NCBI GenBank assembly: GCA_907163345.1
Contig: CAJQUN010000032.1
Location: 2,766,424 to 2,830,423 of the forward strand
Direction of reading: 5' to 3'
Length of the DNA stretch: 64,000 nucleotides
Origin: Haberlea rhodopensis
Lineage: Eukaryota; Streptophyta; Magnoliopsida; Lamiales; Gesneriaceae
Shown: in pieces, positions 10,671-21,544 of the stretch
Layout: every line of letters begins with the position of its first letter
Numbering within the stretch: position 1 is the first letter of the stretch
Notes under the pieces: model-generated
Told to the model about the DNA's origin: nothing
What the model saw: only the letters and a program-made list of their open reading frames with translations
The model's database searches: none
Position numbers and translations under genes: made by a program

Positions 10671-10715
10671 TTTCTTTTTGGGTAAGTGCATGTGATTTCG
10701 AGGACGAAATCTTAT

Positions 10716-10729
10716 AAGTAGTGGAGTAA
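10716..10729 (+). promoter_or_regulatory. Tek-1 polypurine tract
   Basis: A purine-rich stretch (AGTAGTGGAGTAA) directly precedes the 3' LTR and matches the position of GTAGGGGAGTAA in Tek-4. It primes plus-strand DNA synthesis. The tract is less pure than in Tek-4. Confidence 0.75.
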
Positions 10730-12674
10730 TGTGATGCCCCGAAATTAATTGATGGCAATCTGAATATTAATTATGCTTATATGATAATTTATTACGATGA
10801 TTAAGATATGTGTGGGAAATGAAGAAGTAACATGATTTAAGGATGTTGATTTTAATTATGAGGATGATATGGGTTTAATGAAGTTGGTTGCATTTTGTAA
10901 ATGCTTATCATGTTAATGTATTTTATATACATCATGTTATTTATTGGGGTACAAGTTAAATGTAAGAATTTAATACTTAACCCACCACTTTTACCACCTT
11001 TACACTCAAATCCCCAAAATCACTGTCCCAAAACCCTCTCCCCCTCATTTTCGATTTTTGACCTAAAGGTGGGAAGAAATCCTTGTAAAAGCTTTGTTCT
11101 TGCACTTCTTGGTAAGATTTAGTGCCTATTATGTTTATATATCACTTATTGATGTTCTTGAAGTGTTGAGTGAGTTTTGGAAGGGTTTTAAAAAGGGTTT
11201 TAAAATGGGTTTGTTTGGGTTAGTGTGATTCTTGGTGGGATGTTGGATTTTTAGTGGTTTTATGATGTGTGTTGAAGGTTTTGAGTGTTTTAATGTTTAT
11301 GAGTTGTTGGTATTAATGATGGTTGAGGTTGGTGAGGTTTAAATGTGCAAAAATGGAGTTTTTCGTGGTACAGAGGCTGGCGATCGATCGCCCGTTTTTG
11401 GCGATCGATCGCGAGCATGCAGTAGGCTCCAGAAGCCTTTGGCGATCGATCGCCACTTTTGGGCGATCGATCGGTGACGATGGCGATCGATCGCGCCAAG
11501 TATGGCGATCGATCGCCGAAGAGGGAAAATTTCACCCCCGTCCAGTGTGATCTCGCGATCGATCGCGCCTGGGCGGCGATCGATCGCGAGATGTAAAAAA
11601 TGGGTATTTTGATTATTTTGTGGGATTTTCGAATATTGAACTATGATTAGCTTCTAATATTGAATTGTATGGTTGTGTAGAACCATCCCAAGGACCCACA
11701 ACTTCAAGAGGATAAAGTACTACGATTTCACCACATTTTGAAAAGGTACGTAAGAAACGTACGGGCATCAAACGGTAACATATTCCTAAACTATGACTTT
11801 GCATTAATTGCATAAGTAATTATGATGATGATTATGATGATTATGATGAATAAGTTTAAGATGATGATGTTTGAAATGATGATGCTTATAAGATGATGAC
11901 GCATGTTTAACTATGCTACTTAGAATGGTTGAATGTCCGGTGACTATTATGGGCAAGCGAGGAAGGTCTTGCCGCTCACATAACTGAGCGATGGGGTACA
12001 TCCGCTATCAAGGTGTAGCGATGGGTATCATCCGCTGAGCGATGGGGTACATCCGCTATCAAGGTGTAGCGATGGGTATCATCCGCTGAATAAGAGATAC
12101 ATCCGCTATCAAGGCGTAGCGATGGGTATCATACGATGAGTTATGTCGAGCGAGGGGGCCAAATCGTGCCGCTGTCATAATAGAACCCGGATAGTCCCAT
12201 TTCTAATTAACGTGGATTGTTGTGAGCTTATATACGAAATATGATGTTAATCATTCATGTCTTGAACTAATGATGATATGCGTAATTATGACACAGGGAC
12301 AACCAAGGAAGGATAGTACTATTAAACAGGAAGTATATGTTATCAATTATTTCCATGCATTATTTATATGCCAGTAACTCATGATGTTAAGTAACGATGT
12401 ACATGCTCACGATGGGTTGTTCCTGTAGGTACACTTTTGGATCGAGACTAAGGGTCGGGTTGAGATGGTGAGCTAAAGGAGCATAAGAAGATAGATACAG
12501 GATTTTGTTAGCCTTAACATTCATTTTAGGGAATGTAACCAACTAACTATTGAAGTTGCATTTTGGCCTGTAATACATTGAGCTCACATAACAACCAGAA
12601 CTCTAAGATGTCTCTAATACATGATTAGTTCATAATACGCTATTAATATGATGTTAAGGTAGGAAGACCCTACA
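10730..12674 (+). repeat. Tek-1 3' LTR
   Basis: The LTR is 1945 bp, TGTGATGCC to CCTACA, partner of 4029-5965. It retains all eight palindromes intact and has a short insertion near 11020 relative to the 5' LTR. Confidence 0.93.
11380..11587. repeat. Palindrome-pair array, Tek-1 3' LTR
   Basis: Eight GCGATCGATCGC-type sites in four pairs show the same offsets as 4672-4879. Here the sixth site is perfect, so the mutated copy in the other LTR arose after insertion. Confidence 0.9.
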
Positions 12675-13349
12675 ATGCTCAATCTCTTGAAGAGGCTCAA
12701 GTTCCTTTGAATCTTCCACACTAGGAGGATCACTCCCCCAAACTTGGTTGGTTGAGTGATCATCATCATATAACCAAACTCGATTTGTCGCCTCTTGATT
12801 TGTAGCCCTCATCTCTTCCTCTTGGTAGATAGTTGAAATTGTTTCAATGAGGACCGCCATTTGCTGCTCCAGGTGACGCATAGAGTTGGTTTGGCACTCC
12901 AAACTATTCTCAGTTGATGCCCTGAATCTCACTAAGGTATCCTCTAACTGAGTTGTGACATCTGCCGAACTATCTCTCTTCTCTCCTTGATGTTCAAATG
13001 GTTGTGGTGTATCAATAGGGTAGTGAGGCTCCGGTGGGTATTGGTGACTCCAACCTTGTAGTGAAGGATCACAATGCCAGTGAAGATCGAAGTCCGCCAT
13101 ATCATTGAACAGGTGCAACACACTGTCCACATCTCTATCAACCAGGGGACTCCCAGTCACCAGTGCTCCGCTGAATACCCATTCTCGTGTCTGTGCATCC
13201 AACCCTTTGAAGAAATATTGCATGAGAGTATAGTTCGAAAAGTTGTGATACCGGAATGTGTTGGCCAATTCATTGAATCTTCCCCACGCTGCATAAAACG
13301 GCTCTGAATATTGTTGGGCAAATCTTGTGAAGACTTGTTGATGAAGCAT
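12675..13349 (-). pseudogene. TRGAG-1 gag-like gene, N-terminal part (split by Tek-1)
   Basis: The first ATG of the open frame is at 13349; upstream in-frame codons have no ATG. The N-terminal 70 residues include SEPFYAAW, NYTLMQYFFKGLDAQTREWV and GALVTGSP, resembling the gag domain of Athila/Tat-type Gypsy elements (the FYEAWERF...L...FY.GL pattern). The middle has WSHQYPPEPHYP and glutamine-rich, likely helical sequence (LEQQMAVLIETIS). The codons for QVWGSD near 12729-12746 overlap a third perfect copy of the polypurine motif. No zinc knuckle is visible. The frame runs without a break to the Tek-1 junction and on into 3670-4023, giving about 342 residues in total before the insertion. Confidence 0.8.
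12733..12745 (-). promoter_or_regulatory. Third polypurine-tract motif, inside the TRGAG-1 gag frame
   Basis: The minus strand reads AAGTTTGGGGGAG, identical to the motifs at 2147-2159 and 3368-3380. Here it is part of the codons for Q-V-W-G-S. TRGAG-2 keeps it at 45897-45909. Confidence 0.7.
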
Positions 13350-13479
13350 CACAAGTACCTCGCAAGAAAAACAAATAAAACAATTAAAGTTTTTTTTTTT
13401 TTTTGAAATAAATATATACAAAGGAAAAAAATGGTTAAATTACAGTCAAAGCTTCTCTTATGATATTACTAAAGTTAGT

Positions 13480-13496
13480 CCCCGGCAACGGCGCCA
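13480..13496 (-). promoter_or_regulatory. TRGAG-1 primer-binding site (tRNA-Asp type)
   Basis: The minus strand reads TGGCGCCGTTGCCGGGG, the complement of the 3' end of plant tRNA-Asp including CCA, six bases from the 5' LTR. Identity of the tRNA is from general knowledge of plant tRNA-Asp. Confidence 0.88.
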
Positions 13497-14533
13497 AAAA
13501 CTTGATCGCTTTTATTTTAAATAATTATTTCCAATCTAGCGATTTTAGACCGCAAGTGCACGGTGACAAGTTTTAGTATAGATAGGAAGATACGGATTGT
13601 CGAACCCACGGAGACTAACAAGTAATTACCAAATAAGACACTTTTAACTATATTTAACCTATGAAAATTAATTAAATAATTAAACTACTAATTAATTATA
13701 ATTAACTACTAATCCAACCAAGTCAATAAAAGTAAACGAGAAAAATCCACTAGAGAGGATTATCGAGACTTTGGCTCACCAATGCAATCCCCTACAATTC
13801 TCGATTGAATATCCAAATATTTCTAAGGTGACGAGTTCTCCGAATTTATCTAATATACTCTCTCGAGCTATATTAAACCTAATATCAAATTGCAGTAAGT
13901 CACTCTCGTGCACTCATTGAACAACTCGATATTGCATAAGATCCATGAAAACTCCTAGCTTTCGATTACTAGATATCTATGGCTATCACGCATGTATTTG
14001 ACGTCATCTCTCGATCTCGGTCTTAAATCCATTGTATGAATTATTAATTCCGTATCATAAAATCATCTCTCGATCTCAATTATGATACTAACATCATTCA
14101 AAGGTGATCAATCCTCTAAAAGCATGAAGAACATAAAACATACGCAAAGAACTAAAAGAATTCAATCATTAAATCATCAAATCGAAGGTTCATAACAAAG
14201 GTTCGCCTAGCCTCGATAAATAAAATTAGTTCAACATAGTAAATCAAAACAAATCAAAACTAAGAATTAAAGACAAAGAAAAACTCCCAGCGTCGACTCC
14301 GGTTGTAGATCTTCGCTCCTTCTCTTGCTTCCTTCTCGATCGTCTCTTTTTATCGCCTTGTTGGGTTGTTCCAATTCCTAGGATGAATAGGTGAAGATGG
14401 ATGAAGGTTGAATGGTAGAAGGATGGAGGCTGGACATGAAGTGAAGGAAAGTGAGGGGAGAAGAAGGTGGAGGCTGTGGTGATTGGGTTCCTAGGTTAAA
14501 ATCTGATGATTCTCTTGAGTAGGTCTCGTTCCT

Positions 14534-14548
14534 GCCTTTTAAAAATCC
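14534..14548 (-). promoter_or_regulatory. Candidate TATA region, TRGAG-1 5' LTR
   Basis: The minus strand reads GGATTTTTAAAAGGC, about 47 bp downstream of the last palindrome. Weak support: A/T content and position only. Confidence 0.35.
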
Positions 14549-14594
14549 CGTGCATCAAATAAGGAAAGCAGTCCAAAATTTCCAAAATTCATCA

Positions 14595-14766
14595 GGCGTA
14601 ATGACGCCTCCGAAGTGGCGTAGTTACGCCTGTCGATGTGTCAACAAATCTGGCTTCCCGCGTGATAGGCGTAATTACGCCTCCAAAGTGGCGTAATTAC
14701 GCCACTTAAATTTTCAAAAGCCATGGGCTAGGCGTAGTTACGCCTCAAAGTAGGCGTAATTACGCC
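14595..14766. repeat. Palindrome-pair array (GGCGTAATTACGCC type), TRGAG-1 5' LTR
   Basis: Sites start at 14595, 14617, 14668, 14690, 14731 and 14753: three pairs, each with an offset of exactly 22 bp. The middle pair is two perfect 14-bp palindromes with an 8-base spacer. The last pair extends to 16 bp (AGGCGTA...TACGCCT) with one mismatch. Confidence 0.9.
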
Positions 14767-15181
14767 TGTTGAATTAATTCAATGATGTTTCTTCGCCTTT
14801 TTTCAGCTTCTGGCGAGTTTTTTATTTTGGCCATAACTTTCTCATATGAACTCCAAATTTGATGAATCAGCTGTCCTTGCGAAGATAAGAGAAAGTTCTA
14901 CAACTTTTATATGGACCACATTTCCAAAACATGGCTCGAACATATAGTAAGTTTAGGAGAAAGGAGCAACATGTGTCTTGGATTCTGGTTTTTTCCTCTT
15001 TTCTTCAACTTTATTCATTCTTTCATCATTTTTGGTTCATTTCTTCTACTTTTATGCATTTCAACATTGATTCCTGAAATATAGAAATATATACTTAAAT
15101 CGTAAAATAATCCAAGAATCAACACGAAAACATATACATATCATAGCCTAAAAACGCGTAATATTCAACCCTATCAACTAG

Positions 15182-16377
15182 CATAAAACATATCATTTAG
15201 ATAAATGGAACAACAATTGTTCTTTATAATAAATGAAAATCCATACTTGTCCAAATAAGAAATAGAAATAATGTTTTTGGTAATTGAAGGCACAAAATAA
15301 CAATTTTAAAATCAACGATAAATCCGAAGGCAAAGATAAATGATAATCCCCTACAGCTAATGCAGCAACTCTTGCTCCATTTCCAACTCGGAGATCAACT
15401 TCGCCTTTTGCCAACAATCTACTCCTTTTGAGGTCCTGCACATTTACATAAATGTGAGATCCACATCCAGTATCTAATACCAATGATGAAGAAGTAGATA
15501 AATTGACTTCTATAACAAAAATACCTGAAGTGGAAGTCACACTTCCTTTCTTGAGATCCTCCAGATATACTTTGCAGTTCCTTTTCCAATGACCGGTCTC
15601 ACCGCAATGGAAACAATTTCCTTCCTTTGTTATCCCTCCCTTTGGCTTCAGTGCAGAAGACTTTGGCTTAGATTTAACAAAGACCTTCTTTGCTTTCTTA
15701 TTGCCCTTAGCTTTGGCCTTTCCTTTGCTCCTATTCACAATAAGAACATTTGTGGCCTTAGTCTTCTTTGTATTTGCTTCATATGTTCTCAACATACCAA
15801 GCAATTGTGGTAGAGTCTTTTCCATGTCAGTCATATTGTAATTTGCTACAAATTGACTGAAGCTCTCAGGCAACGATTGCAAGATCACATCGGTGGCCAA
15901 CTCTTGGTCCAATGGAAAACCCAGCTTCTCCAGATTCTCAATGTACCCAATCATCTTGAGTACATGAGTTCCAACTAGGCTTCCCTCTACCATCCTGCAC
16001 TGGAACAACGCTTTAGAGACGTCATACCTCTCTTGTCTAGCTTGCTGTTGGTACAATTGCTTTAAGTGTTCGATCATATCGAAAGCCTCCATTTCCTCAT
16101 GTTGCTTCTGAAGCTCAGAGTTCATGGTGGCAAGCATAAGGCAGCCAACATCAAGTGCGTCATTTTGATGCATCTTGTAAGCATCTTTATCGACTCTAGT
16201 AGCCGTCAGGGGAGGTTCCTCAACAGGTAAGGGTTCCTCTAGGACATATTGCTTATTTTCTTGTTTGAGGACTATCCTCAGATTCCTATACCAGTCTAGG
16301 AAGTTTGTCCCATTTAATTTGTCCTTCTCAAGGACCGATCGCAGTGATAATGTGCTTGTTGTATTGTTAGTTGCCAT
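15182..16377 (-). pseudogene. gag: Copia-1 gag and start of protease (frameshifted, cut by TRGAG-1)
   Basis: The ATG is at 16377. Gag forms the virus-like particle and binds RNA. The N-terminal part has the Copia gag layout (LNGTNFLDWYRNLRIVL near 16300), a long helical capsid region, a lysine-rich linker (near 15660-15740), and a CX2CX4HX4C zinc knuckle CFHCGETGHWKRNC at about 15570-15615. The protease motif LVLDTGCGSHI follows at about 15450-15485. A one-base shift near 15300 moves the true frame; after it, conserved codons continue (VPSITKNIIS, NNCCSIY) up to the TRGAG-1 junction. The gene is therefore broken twice: by the shift and by the insertion. Confidence 0.88.
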
Positions 16378-18150
16378 GGATATCTACAATATAAATATGC
16401 AAAATAAGTTTATGATTTAATCATTTAACATGGTCTTATATTAAATGATACTCCCACTATTTTGTTTAAATTATCAACCCTCGTAACCTTTAGTGGGCCA
16501 AGATCCATATTTCGCCTAATCTTGAGTTAGCTTTGGCTAATCCCCAAGACTCGGTTATTTAGGTAGACAACACTTTGTCAATTACATCACATGTAATTCT
16601 TGGATAGTTGGACGAACAACACTTTGTTCAATTCATCAAATGAATTATTATCCAACCCATGCCTCTAGGTTCCCAATCCTATTGAGATAACCTAGTTAAG
16701 TCGTACCCAATTTAAAGTATAACGGATATCACTTTTATCCTTTCGCGCCTTACTAAGATTGCCACGTGCTTTGCTTTGGCAAACCCACACATGTACAATC
16801 GAAGTTTTGACAAGTACTTTTAATTTTGGAAGGCATCTAAAACTTAATATTTTAGAGGGATTTATTGATCTCATGATTAGTTTGATAATTTAAAAAATGT
16901 CCACTACATATAGGTGTATACATATCTACATATATGTGTAATACAATTATCAATCTAAAACATAAGATAAATCATGCATCAACATACATAATTAAACGTG
17001 ACATTGTTATAGCCCCTACTAGCGATTTTCTCAAGCCAATGAGAAAATCCTAAGAGTCAACCTAAGGTAACTTCATAAGCACCTTCCAATGGCTCCAAGT
17101 TGTGAATGGCCTCCTCTCCCGGCACCAAGCTCCATCTTCATTGATCACCATCAATAAAATAATCTATACTATATTACATTTACAAATATAGAATTCCTCG
17201 ATTCACATTCGAGGGGAACATAGGGGAGGGATAACATTTAGAGAAAAATAGAGAAGGCACGACTCGCAGGCCGTATTATAAATTACAAACATTCACAAAT
17301 CCTATCTAATAGGTCAAAGGGCTATAACCATGCACCATGCTCAAACAACACATAAAACATGCTTTAACATTTAATTAATTAAATTCTAAACATTTTAAAA
17401 TTTAATTCTAATTAAAACTGTAAAATAAATTTTGAAAAAATTATCGTACGCTCGGGACATCACATGCCACGAACTTAAGCGATTAAATTACGAACCATCA
17501 TGGTTCGAACCATTAGCGATCATGGCTGGACCAATCATGGGCCTAGGGTTCGAAACCCTAGCCCACGGCTCGGTCCGAACCTATGAGCGAGCGGCGGCGG
17601 TGCTAGGGTTTAACCCTAGCCGCCTTGCTCCTTCCTTGTGTTTCCATCGAGCCAACTTGTTCGAAACGCCGGAATTCATGAGCCACGAATCATGGTCAGG
17701 CCATGCACGGTAGTGGCTCAACCATCTCGAGCCAAGGGTTCGAAAACCCTAGCTCTCATGTGGTGAAGCCACTTATCCATGCATGCGTGAACCATTATCG
17801 AGCCAAAGAGTTCAAAACTCATCCACGTCTCGAAACCTCCATGCACGAACATGAGCCACAACGACTAGGCCATCTCGAGCCAAGGGTTTGAAAACCCTAG
17901 CCCTCACGTGGCTAAGCCGTGGGTCAAGTGCACTAGGTGGTGGCCGAAACATCATACAATTGATTAGATTATTCGCTTTGTGTATCGTATACATCAAACA
18001 TCAATTATATCAAATATAATTTCATGATAATTTCACAAACTTAATATTAACATATCATATATGTTCATACAGTTTTAAATAGCATGCAATATTAATTCTA
18101 ATATGATTAAAACAATTTAACTACATAAATCCGATATGAGCCTTGTACAC
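16378..18150 (-). other. Copia-1 leader (5' untranslated internal region)
   Basis: About 1.8 kb between primer site and gag, AT-rich, with no convincing gene. Between 17540 and 17900 it contains inverted repeats built on the telo-box word AAACCCTAG: 17543-17561 and 17602-17620 are near-perfect palindromes, and 17735-17750 and 17883-17898 are weaker ones, the last two inside a roughly 148-bp duplicated unit that also repeats CCATCTCGAGCCAAGGGTT. A CCGTG/CACGG and GAGCC-rich composition sets 17450-17930 apart from its AT-rich surroundings. Confidence 0.65.
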
Positions 18151-18163
18151 GGCTCTGATACCA
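18151..18163 (-). promoter_or_regulatory. Copia-1 primer-binding site (initiator tRNA-Met type)
   Basis: The minus strand reads TGGTATCAGAGCC, one base from the LTR. Confidence 0.9.
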
Positions 18164-18164
18164 C

Positions 18165-19662
18165 TGTAAGTAATCCATCAAGCATGGTACGCAGCGGAAT
18201 ATAAAATTTTATGGATTACAAGACACCGGATCTATACATAGGTTATCATATCGGATTAGGGATTACAAAAGTCTCACCCTTGTAGCGTGTTTGAGCAGAT
18301 TCCACGAAGCAGCACCACGTCCAACGCCTCCTTCGAGTCACTAGCAAAACTTATCAAGTTTTGCCTCAACGGTATCCACACGATCAAATCGGGAAGGGAT
18401 AGTTCAAGAACAAAGTGCTAGATTTGTTCTTAAACCATAACAAGAGCCACACACGATTCTAAATCGAAGAAGATGGCCGGAAAAATCAAAGACCAAGGCG
18501 ACGGCCAAGAGAGGTGGCCGAGAGCTTGGTGGCCGAGAGCTTCCTATGGTGGCTAGGTTTTGTGTTATGAATTGTATGATTAACAATTAATCAAAAACCT
18601 TATATTTATATATAAGACTTTAATTAAGGTTCAAGACTTTCTTAAAGTCTTATGGGCCCAAACCATTATTTAATTAAATCCTTATAATCATTTAATTAAG
18701 ACTCCTCTTAATTATTTAATTCATCCCATGAATTTAATTTCCCTTATCGATTTAATCTTTTGTGCGACCCGATAGGATCTTGTAATGTTGGCAGTGATAT
18801 AAAATCTCATTTTACGTCACAAGCAATGAGCGGTATCTAGCAACACATCAAGGCTCCCAAATTACAAGAATGTCAATGACTCGACATAACCTAGGAACCG
18901 TGATAATATTTACCATGTAACTTAATCCCTTTGTCCTTTGTGTTTAGATTGAACACGAGTCATGGAATAGTCATACTCGTATATTCAATCTTTATTTCTT
19001 GATCCCCAAGTAGAACTAGAATAAACGAATAAGCTCGATATCACATATCGACTCATTCGAGCATGGCCATGCATTTTAGTTCTCACTTGATCAAGGGCCA
19101 AACACTTCTCCTGTTATATAGGAGGGACAAATCCTATCTCGATCAGTCAACATCCCTCTACATAATTCGTAGTGTATCCAATAGTCGCCTTTATAGTTTA
19201 CCCTATTACGGGTAACGTTTGACAATATCAAGATACATAACTCCTTATGTTGGGATCTCTGATGATCACAAGTCGAAAGGATTACATACATTATTATCAC
19301 TATGAGAATTGCATATGACAATCATATAACTATCCATGTTGCATTCTCATGGTGGGTCTGTCCAGTACATCGTTCTCTAACATGTACCCATGTGTTAATT
19401 TGATATCTCATATCAATGAACAATTCATCAATCAATACATACTAGTCTCTAAGTATTATCATTATCCTGATTCATGATAATACTTGACTAGGGATAATGT
19501 TTAAGAATAATACAATATTATTCTAAGGACATTAACATATATATTAATTCACATTGCACTGTTAAACGAATAATATATAATAATGAATTGCCATTCATAA
19601 AATCATAAACATTGTATGTCAAAACAATCATCCAATGACATGTCTTAGGGCATATCCCAACA
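18165..19662 (-). repeat. Copia-1 5' LTR
   Basis: About 1498 bp. On the element strand it begins TGTTGGGATATGCCC and ends CTTACA next to the primer site. The bases right of it (agata) are the expected right half of a TSD; the left half is outside the window. Confidence 0.88.
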
Positions 19663-21423
19663 AGATATAGGTATCAACGAAAGAATCGATAGGATCGACA
19701 TGGTATGCTCAATGTCCATGCGTGTCAATGCATCATGCAATATCATAATCTCATGTGACGCATCTCAATATATCATGTCATCATCTATCATGCCGTTCAA
19801 TGTATCATGTAATCACATACTGCAGTTCAACCTGTCATATAATCACATAGGTAGCAAGTATGACAAGTAAATCATACCCCGGGAACATCACATGTCTTTG
19901 CCAGACATCGTGATAGAACCGTACCTCAGACCAGAACTAACTCGAGTGCTCCTCAACAACCCCAGAATTATTAAACCTGGTCATGTATACTACAAAATAT
20001 CACTAAGTGTTACAGTAGGCATAATATCAACTTCAAGTTCTAAGGATGACTCCTAGTACTTTCCTTCAAATTTCAGTCTGACCCGTTTTTGTATAAAAAT
20101 CATAATAACTTCATATGGTGTCTAAATGACTCGATTCTTGTGCTCAAAGTTTAAAAACTTAAAGGACTTAATTTCTTATTTTATGATGTCAAGCTGATTC
20201 CTCCATCTAAAATGAGTTTTAACACTAAAAACGTAACCTTTAAAAATTTGTTTTCCAACTTGAGCGGTTTTAGTAAAATCGTCATACCTTTTTCATTTCG
20301 AATTCAAATTGGGTGATTCTAGATTACAGCCAACTGGAAGCACTACAATTTCTATTTCTAGACATTTTCCATAATTCCAAGCCAAAATGGCTCCGGAATC
20401 CGAAGAACACACTGCATGGGTATTTCTGCCCACATGCAGTACACAGATTAAGCACTTAAAGTATAAAATTCATAACTAATTCAAAATGAGTCCGAAATAA
20501 GTCCTCTGTGTTTTAAAATTTTTGAAGAGAATTATAACATCTATAATTTTCATTTGAAGACCGTCGTCACAAAGGGAAATTGGTCAAAAGTTCGGAATTC
20601 TTCACTACATGCGCATTTTCAGTACATGCATAGCCCAATCTGGCACACCTTAGTAAAATGAACATAATCACTCGTTTTAAGTCCAAGTAGTCTCAAATTG
20701 CGGCCACATAAACAAAACTCAGTTATCTACAACTTTTATATTTTGCTCAAAGTCAGATTCAAAGATTAGAACTCTCAAAAACACAAAGCAACAGACTACC
20801 AGAAACATATTTTTTGCGAATTCTGTTTTACCAAAGATGAGATCAACATTTTCATGCTTCTTTACTAGATTTTTGATTTTAATCAACCAAAACCACCTTA
20901 AATTAGTTTAAAAAGATATCATACCCTTGTAGTTCTGATTAAATCCACCATCAATCCAACTCCAAGCTCCTAATATTCAAAACTCTTGAAGAATCTAAAC
21001 TTCATTTCTCCCACCTTCTTCAAGCTAAGCTTGCATGGGGATTTCTCACCATTTTTCTCTAAGGAATTTTTGGGAGGATTTTCGAATTTAGTGGAGTGAA
21101 ATCAGATGGTTTTGAGTTGGGGAAAAAAAAAAAAAACCTTGAAAAGTGTGAGAAGGGGTGATGGAAACTAGGGAAAAAGGTTGGATTTTTTTTAATGATT
21201 TTCATGCCAAGATCCTCCAAGTGTCCATTGTGGTGTTTGATGATGTGTTTGGCAATGTTGTTGGCCGAAATTTGCATGCCAACATGCATAATTTAATGTA
21301 TTTTAACTCAATTAAAAATAAGGTGTTATGACTCGTAACACCTTAATTCGCATTCTCAACTTTTAATCATTCGGGTTTGCTTAATCGTTAAATATCCGGA
21401 TTAATTAGCAATGAGGCCTTACA
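19663..21423 (-). repeat. Gyp-5 3' LTR, portion right of Copia-1
   Basis: It matches 49513-51300 along its length with many substitutions and small indels. It ends GGCCTTACA on the plus strand, so the element strand begins TGTAAGGCC. A poly-A run near 21121 is not shared exactly with the partner. Confidence 0.85.
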
Positions 21424-21436
21424 TTTATCCCCCCTT
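21424..21436 (-). promoter_or_regulatory. Gyp-5 polypurine tract
   Basis: The minus strand reads AAGGGGGGATAAA directly before the 3' LTR. Confidence 0.8.
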
Positions 21437-21544
21437 AAAAAAGATTGCGTCCTCGAAATTCGAAAAGACACGAATTCAAAACATGAATTCCATTAATTTG
21501 GTTCACAAATACATCAGGTAATCATAAACAATAGGCAGTGAATA

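Larger units (their letters stand above)
4029..12674 (+). mobile_element. Tek-1: Tekay/Del-type chromovirus (Ty3/Gypsy), gag and protease damaged
   Basis: This 8.6-kb element is complete in structure: LTRs 4029-5965 and 10730-12674 (TGTGATGCC to CCTACA), tRNA-Met primer site at 5970, gag from 6163, protease, reverse transcriptase, RNase H, integrase and chromodomain to 10670, and a polypurine tract at about 10716-10729. The TSD is atgct. It inserted into the gag-like gene of TRGAG-1, so it is younger than that element. Gag has a TGA stop and a frameshift, and a second frameshift follows the protease; the rest of pol is one open frame of 1021 codons. Confidence 0.95.
472..15176 (-). mobile_element. 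TRGAG-1: gag-only, non-autonomous Ty3/Gypsy-type LTR element, interrupted by Tek-1
   Basis: Two 1674-bp LTRs (472-2145 and 13503-15176) start TGATCGC and end CCTATCA and are nearly identical. The TSD actag occurs at 467-471 and 15177-15181. The primer site next to the right LTR matches the 3' end of plant tRNA-Asp, and a polypurine tract borders the left LTR, so the element is on the minus strand. Without Tek-1 the internal region is about 2.7 kb. It holds one gag-like gene and about 1.5 kb of noncoding DNA, with no protease, reverse transcriptase or integrase. This is the structure described as TR-GAG or LARD-like. The tRNA-Asp primer and AAGTTTGGGGGAG polypurine motif fit the Athila/Tat side of Gypsy (inference). 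Enzymes must come from another element. Confidence 0.88.
13503..15176 (-). repeat. TRGAG-1 5' LTR
   Basis: The LTR is 1674 bp, TGATCGC to CCTATCA. On the element strand it holds the palindrome array (14766-14595) and then, about 47 bp further, a TTTTTAAAAGGC stretch (14534-14548) that could be a TATA box. Confidence 0.93.
1..19662 (-). mobile_element. Copia-1: Ty1/Copia LTR retrotransposon, 5' part, nested host of TRGAG-1
   Basis: The element reads right to left. Its 5' LTR is at 18165-19662, followed by a tRNA-Met-type primer site, a long leader, gag with a zinc knuckle and protease start (15182-16377), and the GAG-pre-integrase and integrase start (1-466). The internal region is interrupted at 472-15176 by TRGAG-1, with actag on both sides of that insertion. 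Reverse transcriptase, RNase H and the 3' LTR lie beyond the left edge. Immediately right of the 5' LTR (19663 on) is sequence that reappears, uninterrupted, at 49513 inside the other LTR of Gyp-5, so Copia-1 inserted into an LTR of Gyp-5. Gene order with integrase before reverse transcriptase is the Copia type; the leader and LTR start look like the Tork-type lineages, which is an inference. Confidence 0.9.

Noticed and set aside
17432..17713. 93-codon open frame in the Copia-1 leader
   Set aside because: It runs on the strand opposite to Copia-1 across telo-box palindromes and duplicated leader sequence; no recognisable protein.
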